Positions 24,596 to 33,475 are shown, counted from the stretch's first letter. The stretch: 64,000 nucleotides of DNA from JAJPKK01 sp963787675 (GCA_963787675.1 CAWBDV010000003.1:248001-312000), one strand, 5' to 3'. The notes: generated by a model from the letters alone, not told the origin. A program made the numbers and translations.

Positions 24596-25651
24596 ATGTT
24601 TGTGACGCGTTTTTTGTGCGCGCTTGCGGCGGCGAGCGCGTTGGTTTCGGTGGCCCAGGCGCAAAACACGACCAGTCCTTCGCGATGGGGACCCAACGAC
24701 GAGATCGGCATGGCGAACACGCTCGGCACGGCCACGTGGCAGCGCTGTGCGCAGTCGCTGGCGAACCCCAAATCGAAATCCTACGAGATCTCGTATCTGC
24801 GCTCGAACACGATGCCGCAGTCGCCGTTCGGCGTGCCGCTGCGCGACAAATATCGCCCGACCGTCGGCATTCCGGGCACGGTCCACGCCTTCAATGGCGA
24901 GGAGACCGTGAGCGGCGAGCCCGGCGCACAGGGTACGCAGATGGATGCCATCGGGCATTTTGCGGTGCTGCCTGAACCGTGGGACGGCAAAGGGGAATTT
25001 CCTGCCGACAAGGCGCAGTACTATGGCGGCCGCAAGCAGGCCGACATCAAGCCGACGCCGGATGCGCCGTTGCAGAAGCTCGGCATCGAAAAAGTCCCGC
25101 CGATCGTCACCACGGCGGTGCTGCTTGATGCGAAGACCTATCTCGGCAAGGGCAAGGCGATGCAGCCGGGCGAGATCGTCACCGCCAAGGACATCGAGGG
25201 AATGTTGAAAGCGCAGGGGCTCGAAAGCCGCGGGCTCCTGCCGGGCGATGTGCTCTACATCTACACCGGATGGGGCGATAACTGGAAAGACCCCGACACC
25301 GAGAAGTTCTACTACACGAAGGGTCCCGGTCTCGCTTATGACGCCGCCAAATACATCGAACAGAAGCAGGTCGTGCTGGTCGCGCTCGACAATCCGTTCA
25401 CCGATCCGGTGGCGGACGGCGCGCTCCAGGGCAAGGCAGGTCCGCCCCCCGGCACGCCGCCGAACATGCCGTTTGCGATCCACCACCAAGACCTGACGCA
25501 GTCCGGCATTTATCAAATCCAGAACGCCAACCTTGGCGCGCTGGCAAACGATAAGGTGTGGGTGTCCTGCACCATCATCCTGCCGCTGCGCGCTCAGGGC
25601 AACTCGGGTTCGCCGGTGCGCCCGGTCGCGATCGGCGCGCCCGCGCAATAG
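24596..25651 (+). CDS. Exported cyclase-family (kynurenine formamidase-like) protein
   Basis: 351 aa from the ATG at 24596, with AGGAG seven bases upstream and signal peptide MFVTRFLCALAAASALVSVAQAQ. The cyclase-family fold is recognised by GAQGTQMDAIGHFAV, the position of the metal motif HxGTHxDxxxHF, and by LLPGDVLYIYTGWGDNW and the C-terminal HHQDLTQSGIY. The first metal-motif His-Gly-Thr-His reads GTQMD here (Gln for His), seen in part of the family, so the metal site may be incomplete. Related enzymes hydrolyse amides, lactones or isatin. It stands alone, with convergent patatin downstream. Confidence 0.82.
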   Translation: MFVTRFLCALAAASALVSVAQAQNTTSPSRWGPNDEIGMANTLGTATWQRCAQSLANPKSKSYEISYLRSNTMPQSPFGVPLRDKYRPTVGIPGTVHAFNGEETVSGEPGAQGTQMDAIGHFAVLPEPWDGKGEFPADKAQYYGGRKQADIKPTPDAPLQKLGIEKVPPIVTTAVLLDAKTYLGKGKAMQPGEIVTAKDIEGMLKAQGLESRGLLPGDVLYIYTGWGDNWKDPDTEKFYYTKGPGLAYDAAKYIEQKQVVLVALDNPFTDPVADGALQGKAGPPPGTPPNMPFAIHHQDLTQSGIYQIQNANLGALANDKVWVSCTIILPLRAQGNSGSPVRPVAIGAPAQ

Positions 25652-25697
25652 GCGACGGCTCAAAGCCTCGTAGGGTGCGCATTACAAGGCGCCGCCC

Positions 25698-27080
25698 TCA
25701 AAGGCCGCGAACGAACGCTTGGTACTGGCCGCTGCGGCGCAGCGCTTCGGCGCCGCTTTCGATCAGGAGATCCACCTGCTCGGCAGGCAGCGTCAGCCGG
25801 GTGGCGATGGCCTCGAGGGTGGGGGCGCGCCCCGGGCCCGCGCGTTCGAAACCGATGCGGTCCACGTAGGTGTTGAGGTCGTCGCATTTCCAAGTCGACG
25901 ACAAAGACAATCGCGCGCGGTCGGCCGCGGAAAGGCCGCAGCGCCAGCGCCGAACCTTGCCGGTATATTCCTTGATCAGCGTGCTGAACGCCGCGAAGCT
26001 CGAGCGCACGCTCGCGTCGATCGCGGTGTCCGCCGCGGCCGACACCAGATCGACGCCGGTCGGTCCTTCAAGGCTGTTCGACCAATTGCCGGAGAGTCCT
26101 CGCCCGGCGTCGACCACCACGAACATCAACCGGCGCACATGCGCCGCCTGGCGCTCGGTCAACGGTTCGTAGGGGCGTTCCGCCGCCAGCATTCCGATGC
26201 TGATCCCCGCGAGGCCGAAATTGTCGACCAGGCCGCCGTCGAGCAGCTTCACATATTTCATCGAGCCGTCGTGATAACGCGACACGGCTTCCGCGAACGA
26301 GCGCAACAAAGGTTGCGCCTCCGGATTGCGGCGCGCGCGCGCGATCCACTCCGGCATGTGGGCCGCGCATCCCGGAAAGGTTTCCAAGACGACGGGCGCG
26401 AAGGCGAGCGGGACCGCGGCCGAGGCGGCGACCGCATCAGCGATCTTGTAGGAGCGGATATCGCTGCACAGCGCGCCGAACGCCACGGCACCGAAGACGA
26501 ATGGCGTGCGGTTATAGATGTCGGACGCGTTGATCCAGACCCACGGCCGCGGATGAGCACCGAATGAGCCGAAGGTCGCTCCCTCGAAAAGATTTTGATC
26601 GAGCCAGCGAGAGAACTGGCTGTCGTTTACGCCGCCGCCCAGCGCACGGTCGAGATTCGCAATGCTCACGCTGGTGCGAAGACCTTCTTCGGCATTTCGC
26701 AGCAGGAACCGCTCGCGAAAATCATCGAGTGCCGCGCGCTTCTTCAGTCCGAAATAGGCCGCAGTGACGGAGCCGCCGGAAACGCCGGAGACGAAGCTCA
26801 CATGTTCGAGAAGCGATTTTCCCGATTTGGCGCGGCGCGTGCGATCGAGTTCCTGCAGCACGCCGAAGGAAAAAGCCGCTGCTCGGGTGCCGCCACCCGA
26901 GAACGAAAGTGCGACCTGCACATCATCGTCGTAGGCCGGCGCGTCCATGATGGCGAGACTGTTGATCGCGCCGGCCGGCAGCGGCTGATTGCCAGGCAGA
27001 TTGTAAACGGAGACGCAGCTTGCGAGCGCTAAGCTGCCCAGAACTACAGATACGGAGATGCGGAAACGTCTGCCGCTCAC
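25698..27080 (-). CDS. Patatin-like phospholipase lipoprotein
   Basis: 460 aa from GTG 27080, with GAGGGG upstream; the frame is open to 27128. The N-terminus is a lipoprotein signal (GRRFRISVSVVLGSLALASC, lipidated Cys22). The oxyanion motif GGGTRAA is at 62-68, the nucleophile Ser101 is in GVSGG, and the catalytic Asp is in LLDGGLVDN. Patatins hydrolyse acyl chains from phospholipids. An extended region with FAEAVSRYHDGSMKYV and a C-terminal tail with WRCGLSAADRARL and WKCDDLNTYVDRIG (two Cys) is typical of proteobacterial exported members. It is probably anchored in the outer or inner membrane facing the periplasm. Confidence 0.88.
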   Translation of the reverse strand: MSGRRFRISVSVVLGSLALASCVSVYNLPGNQPLPAGAINSLAIMDAPAYDDDVQVALSFSGGGTRAAAFSFGVLQELDRTRRAKSGKSLLEHVSFVSGVSGGSVTAAYFGLKKRAALDDFRERFLLRNAEEGLRTSVSIANLDRALGGGVNDSQFSRWLDQNLFEGATFGSFGAHPRPWVWINASDIYNRTPFVFGAVAFGALCSDIRSYKIADAVAASAAVPLAFAPVVLETFPGCAAHMPEWIARARRNPEAQPLLRSFAEAVSRYHDGSMKYVKLLDGGLVDNFGLAGISIGMLAAERPYEPLTERQAAHVRRLMFVVVDAGRGLSGNWSNSLEGPTGVDLVSAAADTAIDASVRSSFAAFSTLIKEYTGKVRRWRCGLSAADRARLSLSSTWKCDDLNTYVDRIGFERAGPGRAPTLEAIATRLTLPAEQVDLLIESGAEALRRSGQYQAFVRGL

Positions 27081-27227
27081 GCCTAGCCCCTCGCGCGGCC
27101 TTATCAGGCCGCTCACCCCGGTCCGCAAGCCGAAACAACGGCCGTGCGGGAAGAGGTCCGCCTAACATAGCGGCAGTAATGCGGCGGCAAGTATCTCCCT
27201 ACCCGCCGTCAGCGCATGGCAAGGTCG

Positions 27228-27977
27228 TCAGGTACCCTCAGACGTCCGCCGCTGGAACTCGGCGCGCGAAGCCTCGGTCGGGGGATAGAGGCCAACGATG
27301 CTGCGGCCGCGGGCGATCTCCTCGGCAGCGAAGGTGTCGTATCTCGTGAGCTCGTGCGCCTCCTGGGCGATCCGGCTCACCATGGCCGCGGGAATGACGG
27401 CGATGCCCTCGGCATCCCCGACGACGATGTCTCCCGGGTAGACCGCGACGTCGGCGCAGCCGATCGGCACGTTGATCTCGACTGCTCGCAAGAAGCCGAA
27501 GCTTGGCGCCGGCGCTGCCTGACGCTGATAGGCGGGAAATTGCAGCAGCGCGACGTCAGGCGTGTCGCGGAAGCCGCCGTCAGTCACGATGCCGGCGCAG
27601 CCGCGCGCCTTGAGCCGGCCGATCAGGAGGTCGCCGCATGAGCAGGCCCGCGTTTCGCCGCGCGCGTCCATGACCAGCACATGGCCGGGCGGACACTCCT
27701 CGAATGCGCGTTGGTGGATGTTGCCGACGCCGCCGGCATCTTCGCGCATCGGAATGAAGCGCAGCGTGTACGCTGGGCCGATCATGCGGGGAAGGTTCGG
27801 CGCGACCGGCCTGATGCCGTGAGGGCAGGCGGCTCTGATGCCGGCGCGGTAGAGGCAGGTGGTGATGGTTGCGACACTCACCTGGAGCAATTTTTCGCGG
27901 TCCTTCTCGCTCAGGGGTGATTCGGAAGACATGCTCGGGGAAGACACGCTCGGGGAAGACATGCTCGGGGAAGACAT
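27228..27977 (-). CDS. RraA-family aldolase/decarboxylase-like protein
   Basis: 249 aa from ATG 27977 (GGAGC just upstream). The RraA fold (HMG/CHA aldolase, oxaloacetate decarboxylase or RNase E inhibitor) shows CPHGIRPVAPNLPRMIGPAYTLRF, GHVLVMDARGETRACSCGDLLIGRLKARGCAGIVTDGGFRDTPDV and PGDIVVGDAEGIAVIP. The R-D-x2-D of GGFRDTPDV matches the metal/catalytic signature of the aldolase branch. The N-terminus MSSPSMSSPSVSSPSMSSES comes from a 15-bp tandem repeat. It is downstream of a Rieske oxygenase, fitting a step in aromatic ring cleavage (4-carboxy-4-hydroxy-2-oxoadipate aldolase type), which is inferred. Confidence 0.85.
   Translation of the reverse strand: MSSPSMSSPSVSSPSMSSESPLSEKDREKLLQVSVATITTCLYRAGIRAACPHGIRPVAPNLPRMIGPAYTLRFIPMREDAGGVGNIHQRAFEECPPGHVLVMDARGETRACSCGDLLIGRLKARGCAGIVTDGGFRDTPDVALLQFPAYQRQAAPAPSFGFLRAVEINVPIGCADVAVYPGDIVVGDAEGIAVIPAAMVSRIAQEAHELTRYDTFAAEEIARGRSIVGLYPPTEASRAEFQRRTSEGT
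27931..27975. repeat. 15-bp tandem repeat (3 units) carrying start codons
   Basis: Three units of atgctcggggaagac (the middle one differs by one base, acgctc) lie at the 5' end of the RraA-like gene. On the minus strand each unit encodes SSPS plus a start-type codon (ATG at 27977, 27962 and 27932, GTG at 27947). Changes in copy number would keep the frame and merely lengthen the N-terminus. Confidence 0.9.
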
Positions 27978-28014
27978 AAGCGCTCCATGATCGCTGCGAC
28001 CGCGGCGGAGCAAG

Positions 28015-28504
28015 TCAGAGCGGCTTCGCGATCAACGTATCGACCTGGGAGGAATCGAGCACGATCGTCTTCGAGCGGAACAGCCAATTGCTCTTGTCCG
28101 CCACCACCTCGTCAACATATTTGCCGGCGGCGAACAGCGTGGTGCGGCCGTCGAGCATCGTGCGCACGCAGATGAAGCTCGTCTCCATCCACAGTGAATC
28201 CGCCGTGGTGCGCAACGTGCGCGAAGTCGGACAGGATGTGGCGATAGTAGTGCGGCTCGTAGATGTTGGCCTTCTCGACTGCTTCGACGCGGTCGTACAG
28301 CATCGCGTGATTGTCGCAGAGCATGATGGAGAGCGGCATGTTGCGCTCTTCGTTCTGCCGCGTCGTGATGCGGTAAAGGCAGGCCGGCGTGAACAAGGTC
28401 GGCCAGTCGCTCAGCGGGCCTTCGTCGAGCACGTAGGTGTAGGCGACGAGCAGTGCCCGTGCGCCGGCCTGCATCGACTGCCCGGCGGGCACGTTGACCG
28501 TCAT
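28015..28504 (-). pseudogene. Frameshifted beta subunit of ring-hydroxylating dioxygenase
   Basis: The first frame (28504 down to about 28210) reads MTVNVPAGQSMQAGARALLVAYTYVLDEG..WPTLFTPACLYRITTRQNEERNMPLSIMLCDNHAMLYDRVEAVEKANIYEPHYYRHILSDFAHV, a small NTF2/SnoaL-type beta subunit. The remainder, RTTADSLWMETSFICVRTMLDGRTTLFAAGKYVDEVV.. to the stop at 28015, is in another frame. Removing one T from CACGTTGCGC would join them as DFAHV-RTTADS. It begins two bases after the alpha-subunit stop. Beta subunits are usually structural, so loss might not abolish activity. It is a genuine mutation or an assembly error. Confidence 0.75.
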
Positions 28505-28506
28505 CG

Positions 28507-29778
28507 CTAAAGCCCCATCAGCGCACGATAGCCGGTCCAGAAGCCGCGGACGCTGCCTTCGGAGACGCGCGATCCGGGGATCGGCTCGATGCCGTGGCCG
28601 CCCATTTCCAGCACCGCGGCCTTATCGAGGTCGCCGGCAATGCCCTTTTGCACGAGACCGCCGATCATGCCGTCCTCCATGGCGATCAGGCCCGCCGGTC
28701 CCATCATGTTGGCTTGCTTGAGGCGTCCCTGCAGGCGGCGCTCGTCGTCGTCCTCGTAGCCGAACGCGATCCACATCAGCTCGGATTCATGCGTGCCCTT
28801 GGGAACGATGGTCCGCACCGCGAGGCAATTGCGCAACTGCTGCAGCACGAAGTTCGGGAAGATCGTGGTGATGGTCATGGTGATGGCGTCGCCATGATCA
28901 TCCCAGATGTCGGTCATGGAGCCGTCGCGCAGGCCGAAGCCATAGGCCTCGATCTCGGCATTTCGCATCGCGGCCTTGGAGTAGATTTCGCCGCCGGTGT
29001 CGGTGTGCATCTTCGAGTAGCTGATGTGATGCCAGCCGCGGGCGCCCATCTTGATGCCGCCCTCCATGGTCAGGCGGTCCTGCTTCATCACGCCGTTAAA
29101 GGCATGGAGGATGGACGCATGGTAGGGGTCCTTGACGTTCTCGATGTAGAGCTTCCAGTTCGACGGCAGCTTCTGGCTGTAGAGCCCGAGGATGCGCAGC
29201 GGCCGGCCGCACACGCGATTGATGTTGGCGATGTGGTCGGGGCCGACATAGTCCTCGAACGGCGGGGTCTCGTCGTTGAGCGTGCCGAAGATGAGGCCGC
29301 GGATCACATGCACGCGCAGGCGCTGCAGGCCGTGGTCTTCCTTCTTGAAGGTCGACGCCATGCCGCCCTTGCCGCGGACGCCATGCTCGAACGCGGCCGA
29401 CAGCATCTTGCCGGAGAGGTCGTAGCACCAGTTGTGGTAGACGCACATGAACTGGTCGACCTTGCCCGACGGCACGAAAACGAGCGGCGTGCCCTTGTGA
29501 GCGCAGCGGTTGACGAGGGCGCTGATGGTGCCGTTGCGCTCGCGCACCACGATCACCGGGGTCTCGCCGACCTGGACCGTGACGAAGCAACCCGGCTCCG
29601 GAAGCTGCGCTTCGAGGCCAAGGAAATGCCAGATCGGCCCGCGGAAAATGGCATGCTGCTCTTCCGCGAAAATATTGGGGTCGGAGTAAACGACAAACGG
29701 CACACGGCTGACGCCCTGCGCCGGCCACGTCGGCGTGTGCGCGGCGGAGCCCATGGGAGACGGCTTGGTTTCCAGCAC
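28507..29778 (-). CDS. Rieske ring-hydroxylating oxygenase, alpha (large) subunit
   Basis: 423 aa from GTG 29778 (AAAGGA at good spacing); the frame extends to an ATG at 29823. The Rieske [2Fe-2S] ligands are Cys92-x-His94 (NRCAHKG) and Cys112-x2-His115 (CVYHNW), and the mononuclear iron site is Asp217, His220 and His225 (DPYHASILH). Such enzymes dihydroxylate or hydroxylate aromatic acids; the sequence looks closest to the salicylate/anthranilate/terephthalate oxygenase side. The ferredoxin and reductase genes needed for electron supply are absent here. It is co-directional with the beta subunit, RraA-like and an ABC importer. Confidence 0.9.
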   Translation of the reverse strand: MLETKPSPMGSAAHTPTWPAQGVSRVPFVVYSDPNIFAEEQHAIFRGPIWHFLGLEAQLPEPGCFVTVQVGETPVIVVRERNGTISALVNRCAHKGTPLVFVPSGKVDQFMCVYHNWCYDLSGKMLSAAFEHGVRGKGGMASTFKKEDHGLQRLRVHVIRGLIFGTLNDETPPFEDYVGPDHIANINRVCGRPLRILGLYSQKLPSNWKLYIENVKDPYHASILHAFNGVMKQDRLTMEGGIKMGARGWHHISYSKMHTDTGGEIYSKAAMRNAEIEAYGFGLRDGSMTDIWDDHGDAITMTITTIFPNFVLQQLRNCLAVRTIVPKGTHESELMWIAFGYEDDDERRLQGRLKQANMMGPAGLIAMEDGMIGGLVQKGIAGDLDKAAVLEMGGHGIEPIPGSRVSEGSVRGFWTGYRALMGL

Positions 29779-29863
29779 GGCGCAATCCTTTCCTGTCGCG
29801 TCCCGAACCTTTGTCGGCAGCATGCCCCCGATCCCGGTGGAAACTCAAGATCGCGGCAAACCC

Positions 29864-30640
29864 TTATCGTTCCCGGCTGCGGAAGGCCCAATGAGCCATT
29901 CGCGTCTCGAGGAATTCGCAGGCCGCGTAGGCGACCACCGCCATGACCGCGACCACCACGAGGCCCGCGAACACCAGCGCGACGTCGAAGCGTGCGGCCG
30001 CCCCCATCAGCAGAAAGCCGATGCCTTCGTTGGAGGCGACCGTTTCCGATATGACCGACCCGACAAAGGCGAGCGTGATCGCGACTTTGAGCGATGCGAA
30101 CAAGTACGGCATCGTGCGCGGAATACCGACCTTCACGAGAATTTCGTCGCGGCGCGCGCCGAGCGAGCGCATCACGTCCTCCATTTCCGGATCGATGGTG
30201 GCAATGCCCGTGGCAACGTTCACGACGATCGGAAACAAGGCGAGGGTAAAGGCGGTCAGCACCGCCGGAATGGCGCCGATGCCAAACCACAGCACGAACA
30301 GCGGCATCAGCGCGACCTTGGGAACGGAATTGAAGGCGACGAGCAGGGGGTAGACGCCGCGATAGACGCCGGCCCAGGCGCCGATCGCGAGGCCGATCAG
30401 CACGCCGATCCCGATGGCCAGCGCGAGACCCACGACCGTGGTGATGAGTGTCTGCAGCGCGTGCTGGGCGAGCAGGTCGCGATGCTGAATGAGGGACTGC
30501 AGAATCTCGCTCGGGGGCGGCAGGATGACGTTGGAGATGCCGCTCGCGCGCGTCGCGATCTCCCACAAGACCAGGAGAACCGCCGTAATGATCCATGGGG
30601 TGAGCTGCATGCGCAGCCGCTTTGCTGCCGCCGCCCTCAC
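29864..30640 (-). CDS. ABC transporter permease, SsuC/TauC type
   Basis: 258 aa, GTG start overlapping the ATPase stop by four bases (GTGA). Six hydrophobic segments are seen, including WIITAVLLVLWEIATRASG and LQTLITTVVGLALAIGIGVLIGLAIG, with the EAA loop EDVMRSLGARRDEILVKVGIPRTMPYL. The pattern is that of nitrate/sulfonate/taurine-type importers, which also take up aromatic acids and thiamine precursors. It works with the ATPase just upstream and probably the divergent binding protein at 32453. The gap of about 85 bases to the Rieske gene allows one transcript. Confidence 0.9.
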   Translation of the reverse strand: MRAAAAKRLRMQLTPWIITAVLLVLWEIATRASGISNVILPPPSEILQSLIQHRDLLAQHALQTLITTVVGLALAIGIGVLIGLAIGAWAGVYRGVYPLLVAFNSVPKVALMPLFVLWFGIGAIPAVLTAFTLALFPIVVNVATGIATIDPEMEDVMRSLGARRDEILVKVGIPRTMPYLFASLKVAITLAFVGSVISETVASNEGIGFLLMGAAARFDVALVFAGLVVVAVMAVVAYAACEFLETRMAHWAFRSRER

Positions 30641-31473
30641 GCCCGCGCCTCGGAAATCTTGTCGCGCAGCTCGTGCACGATGTTGACGAACTCGGGCTCG
30701 AAGCTCGCCGCGAGCGTGCGCGGGCGGGGCAGGGAGACTGTACGGGTATGGATGATCCGGCCGGGCCGCTTGCTCATGACATAGACGGTGTCGGCAAGGT
30801 AGACGGCTTCGCGCAGCTCATGGGTTACGAGCACGGCGCTGAATCGCTGGCGCATCCACAAGTCTTGCATCACGCCCCAAAGCTCTTCGCGGGTGAATGC
30901 GTCGAGGGCGGCGAACGGCTCGTCGAGCATGAGGAGTTGCGGCTCGTGAACGAGGGCGCGGCAGAGGTTCGCCCGTTGCTGCATCCCGCCTGACAATTCC
31001 CACGGATACTTGCGACCGAAGCCGGCGAGGCCGACCAACTCGAGCAGGCGTTCCGCCCGTGCCTCGTGCTCGCGGCGATCGCGATGCCGCCGGCTCTTGT
31101 AGGGCTGCACGATTTCGAGCGGCAGCATGACGTTGCGCAGCGTGGTGCGCCACGGCATCAGCGTCGAGTTCTGGAACGCCATGCCGACACCCTTGATGGG
31201 GCGCACGACAGTGCGGCCGTCGACCACGATTTCGCCCGCGGTCGGCGGCATCAGGCCGGTGACGAGCTTCATCAAGGTGGATTTGCCGCAGCCCGACGGC
31301 CCGACGACGGCGACGAACTCGCCCTTGGCGGTCCGCATGCTGACGTGGTCGAGCGCCGGCAAGCCGTCGTCACCGTCGCCATAGACCATGCTGACGTCGC
31401 GAAGCTCGACATGGGGTTCGGGCGATCCCGCCGAAGGTCTCGTCGCGCGCGCCGGCGCCGTGACAGAATCCAT
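30637..31473 (-). CDS. ABC transporter ATP-binding protein, SsuB/TauB type
   Basis: 278 aa from the ATG at 31473. Walker A GPSGCGKST, Q-loop MAFQNSTLMPW, signature LSGGMQQRANLCRAL, Walker B LLMLDEPFAALDAFTRE and H-loop THELREAVYLAD are complete. FQNSTLMPWRTTLRNVMLPLE is characteristic of the nitrate/sulfonate/taurine importer ATPases. It lies 21 bases downstream of the TauD-like gene and overlaps the permease gene. Confidence 0.92.
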   Translation of the reverse strand: MDSVTAPARATRPSAGSPEPHVELRDVSMVYGDGDDGLPALDHVSMRTAKGEFVAVVGPSGCGKSTLMKLVTGLMPPTAGEIVVDGRTVVRPIKGVGMAFQNSTLMPWRTTLRNVMLPLEIVQPYKSRRHRDRREHEARAERLLELVGLAGFGRKYPWELSGGMQQRANLCRALVHEPQLLMLDEPFAALDAFTREELWGVMQDLWMRQRFSAVLVTHELREAVYLADTVYVMSKRPGRIIHTRTVSLPRPRTLAASFEPEFVNIVHELRDKISEARA

Positions 31474-31494
31474 CCCCAACCCTACGCGAAGTCG

Positions 31495-32310
31495 TCAGGC
31501 GGCCTGCGGCGGTGCCGAGCCCTTGATCTGGATGCGGTAACCCGAGCGGACGTTGGGGTAATAGTCCCAGATCGCCTTGTGCTGGGTGCAGCGGTTGTCC
31601 CAGAACGCGATCGAGTGTTCGCGCCAGTGGAAGCGGATCTGGAAGTCCGGCTTGGTGATGTGCCCGTAAAGGAAATTGAGAATGGCGTCGCTTTCCTCGC
31701 GCGGCAGTTCGTTGATGTGCGAGGTCATGGCCCGGTTGACGTAGATGAGCTTGCGGCCCGTCACCGGGTGCCTGGCGATGATCGGATGCACCGCGACCGG
31801 CGCCTTGGGTCCGAACACGTGCCGGCCGTCGTGGGTCGCGGTCAAGCCGCCGAGAAACGACTTCATCTGCGGCGAGAGCTCATCGTAGGCCGCATACATG
31901 CTGGAAAACAGGGTCGCGCCGCCGCCGTTCGGCGGCACCTGATGGAGGTGCAGGATACTGCCGAGCGGGGGGATCTCCGCACAGGACTGGTCGGTGTGCC
32001 ATAGCTCGCCGGCAACCTTCTCGGAGGTCTCGTCGAAGTGCAGCATGCGGATTTCCGGACGATCGGGCAGCGCCTTGCTTTCGGTCGACGGACCGACATG
32101 GATGTGAAGCTCGCCGAAGTGCCGCGCCAGGGCGACGTGGTGATCGAGATCGATCGGCTGGTCGCGGAAAAAGATGACCTGGAACTCGGCGAAGGCGTCG
32201 TGCAGCTCTTTGACTTCGTGGTTCGACAGCGGCTTGGTGAGGTCGATCTTGCCGATTTCGGCGCCGATGTTGGGTGTCAACGGCGTGACGCTGATGGATT
32301 GGTAGTTCAT
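31495..32310 (-). CDS. TauD/TfdA-family Fe(II)/2-oxoglutarate dioxygenase
   Basis: 271 aa. The facial triad is complete: His105, Asp107 (LWHTDQS) and His244 (TQHKAIWDY), with Arg259 (SGYRIQ) for 2-oxoglutarate. TVQH of TauD corresponds to CTQH here. Members oxidise taurine, 2,4-D, alkyl sulfates or aromatic ethers with loss of the side group. It is the first gene of the minus-strand unit, next to an Ssu/Tau-like importer and divergent from the binding protein, so it probably acts on the imported compound. The Rieske enzyme in the same unit suggests an aromatic substrate rather than taurine (inference). Confidence 0.92.
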   Translation of the reverse strand: MNYQSISVTPLTPNIGAEIGKIDLTKPLSNHEVKELHDAFAEFQVIFFRDQPIDLDHHVALARHFGELHIHVGPSTESKALPDRPEIRMLHFDETSEKVAGELWHTDQSCAEIPPLGSILHLHQVPPNGGGATLFSSMYAAYDELSPQMKSFLGGLTATHDGRHVFGPKAPVAVHPIIARHPVTGRKLIYVNRAMTSHINELPREESDAILNFLYGHITKPDFQIRFHWREHSIAFWDNRCTQHKAIWDYYPNVRSGYRIQIKGSAPPQAA

Positions 32311-32382
32311 CCGCGATGCTCCAGGCAGCCAGGAGGGAGAGGGACCTTAAAGCCATGATGCAATATTTTTGGCTGGCCTGAA

Positions 32383-32395
32383 ACGAAAGTTTCGT
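32383..32395. promoter_or_regulatory. Candidate operator between divergent TauD-like and binding-protein genes
   Basis: ACGAAAGTTTCGT is a perfect inverted repeat with a one-base centre, in the 142-bp divergent intergenic region. The same bases also give GAAAC-gaaa-GTTTC. GAAA..TTTC palindromes are typical of IclR-type operators, but no regulator gene is nearby. Conserved spacing in relatives would be needed to believe it. Confidence 0.35.
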
Positions 32396-32452
32396 CTTTA
32401 GATATACGGCCGGGTCAAAGGGTTTTTGCAGCTGAACCGACCGGGGGCGATC

Positions 32453-33475
32453 ATGCGTCTGATAGCTTGGCTTGGTGTTGCGGCGCTCGGCGCGTCCGCG
32501 GCGATGACGTCATCTGCGAGCGCCGCCGAGCGCGTTCCGATCAAGTTCGTCATGGACTGGGCCTTTGAGGGCGCACAGTCCATCTGGACGGTCGCGGCAA
32601 ACTCCGGCTGCTTCCAGCGTGCCGGGCTCGACGTGAAGATCGACCGCGGCTTCGGCTCGGGCGATGCGGTCAGCAAGGTCGCCTCGGGCGCCTACGACAT
32701 CGGCGTGTCCGATTTCAATACGCTGATCAGCTACAACGGCACCCATCCGACCGAGAAGCTCATCGCGACGTTCGTCATCAGCGACAAGTCGGCGACTTCG
32801 GTGGTGACGCTGAAGAAGAACAACATCAACAAGCCGCAGGACCTTGTCGGCAAGCGCCTCGCCGATGCGCAGGGCGAAGCGAGCCGTGTGCTGTTCCCGG
32901 CCTTCGCCAAGGCCAATGGGATCGACCCTGCAGCGATCGTCTGGGTCACGGTGACCCCCAACTTGCGCCAGACGACCCTGTTTCATGGCCAGGCTGACGC
33001 CGCGGCGGGACATCTCTTCACCATCGTCACCGGACTGCAGGCGCTCGGCGTGAAGGAAGAGGACATGGTCGAGTTCCCCTACGCGGACTGGGGGCTCAGC
33101 ACCTTCGGCAACTCCATCATCGTCAAGCCGGAATGGGCGGCTGCGCATGCCGATATCATGCGGGCGTTCGTCAAATGCGCCGTCGCGGGCATCAAGGGTT
33201 CGATCGCCGATCCGAAATACGCGATCGTCAGCTTGAAGAAGTTCAACTCCATGGCAGACGACAAGACCGAGAGCACGGCGCTCGATTTCTCGACCACACG
33301 CGCCATCGTTACCGATGACGTCAAGAAATACGGGCTGAGCGCGATGGAGCCGCAGCGGCTTGATCGCGTGCTGACCCAGGTCGCGGAGGCGCTGCAGATT
33401 CCGAAGCCGACGCCGGCCGACGTGTGGACCGCCGCCTATCTGCCGCCGCGCGAGGAGTTGATGCTGCCGAAGTGA
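32453..33475 (+). CDS. Periplasmic binding protein of SsuA/TauA/NMT1-type ABC importer
   Basis: 340 aa from the ATG at 32453 (GGGGG upstream); the frame opens with a TTG at 32426. Signal peptide MRLIAWLGVAALGASAAMTSSASAAE. The mature part has VPIKFVMDWAFEGAQSIWTVAANSGCFQRAGLDVKIDRGFGSGDAVSKVASGAYDIGVSD, the classic pattern of this family. It is divergent from the TauD-ATPase-permease unit and supplies the binding protein missing from it. Pyrimidine- or aromatic-like ligands are possible. Confidence 0.9.
   Translation: MRLIAWLGVAALGASAAMTSSASAAERVPIKFVMDWAFEGAQSIWTVAANSGCFQRAGLDVKIDRGFGSGDAVSKVASGAYDIGVSDFNTLISYNGTHPTEKLIATFVISDKSATSVVTLKKNNINKPQDLVGKRLADAQGEASRVLFPAFAKANGIDPAAIVWVTVTPNLRQTTLFHGQADAAAGHLFTIVTGLQALGVKEEDMVEFPYADWGLSTFGNSIIVKPEWAAAHADIMRAFVKCAVAGIKGSIADPKYAIVSLKKFNSMADDKTESTALDFSTTRAIVTDDVKKYGLSAMEPQRLDRVLTQVAEALQIPKPTPADVWTAAYLPPREELMLPK

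Noticed and set aside
27925..27980. Possible CRISPR-like array
   Set aside because: Units are 15 bp, contiguous without spacers and inside a coding sequence.
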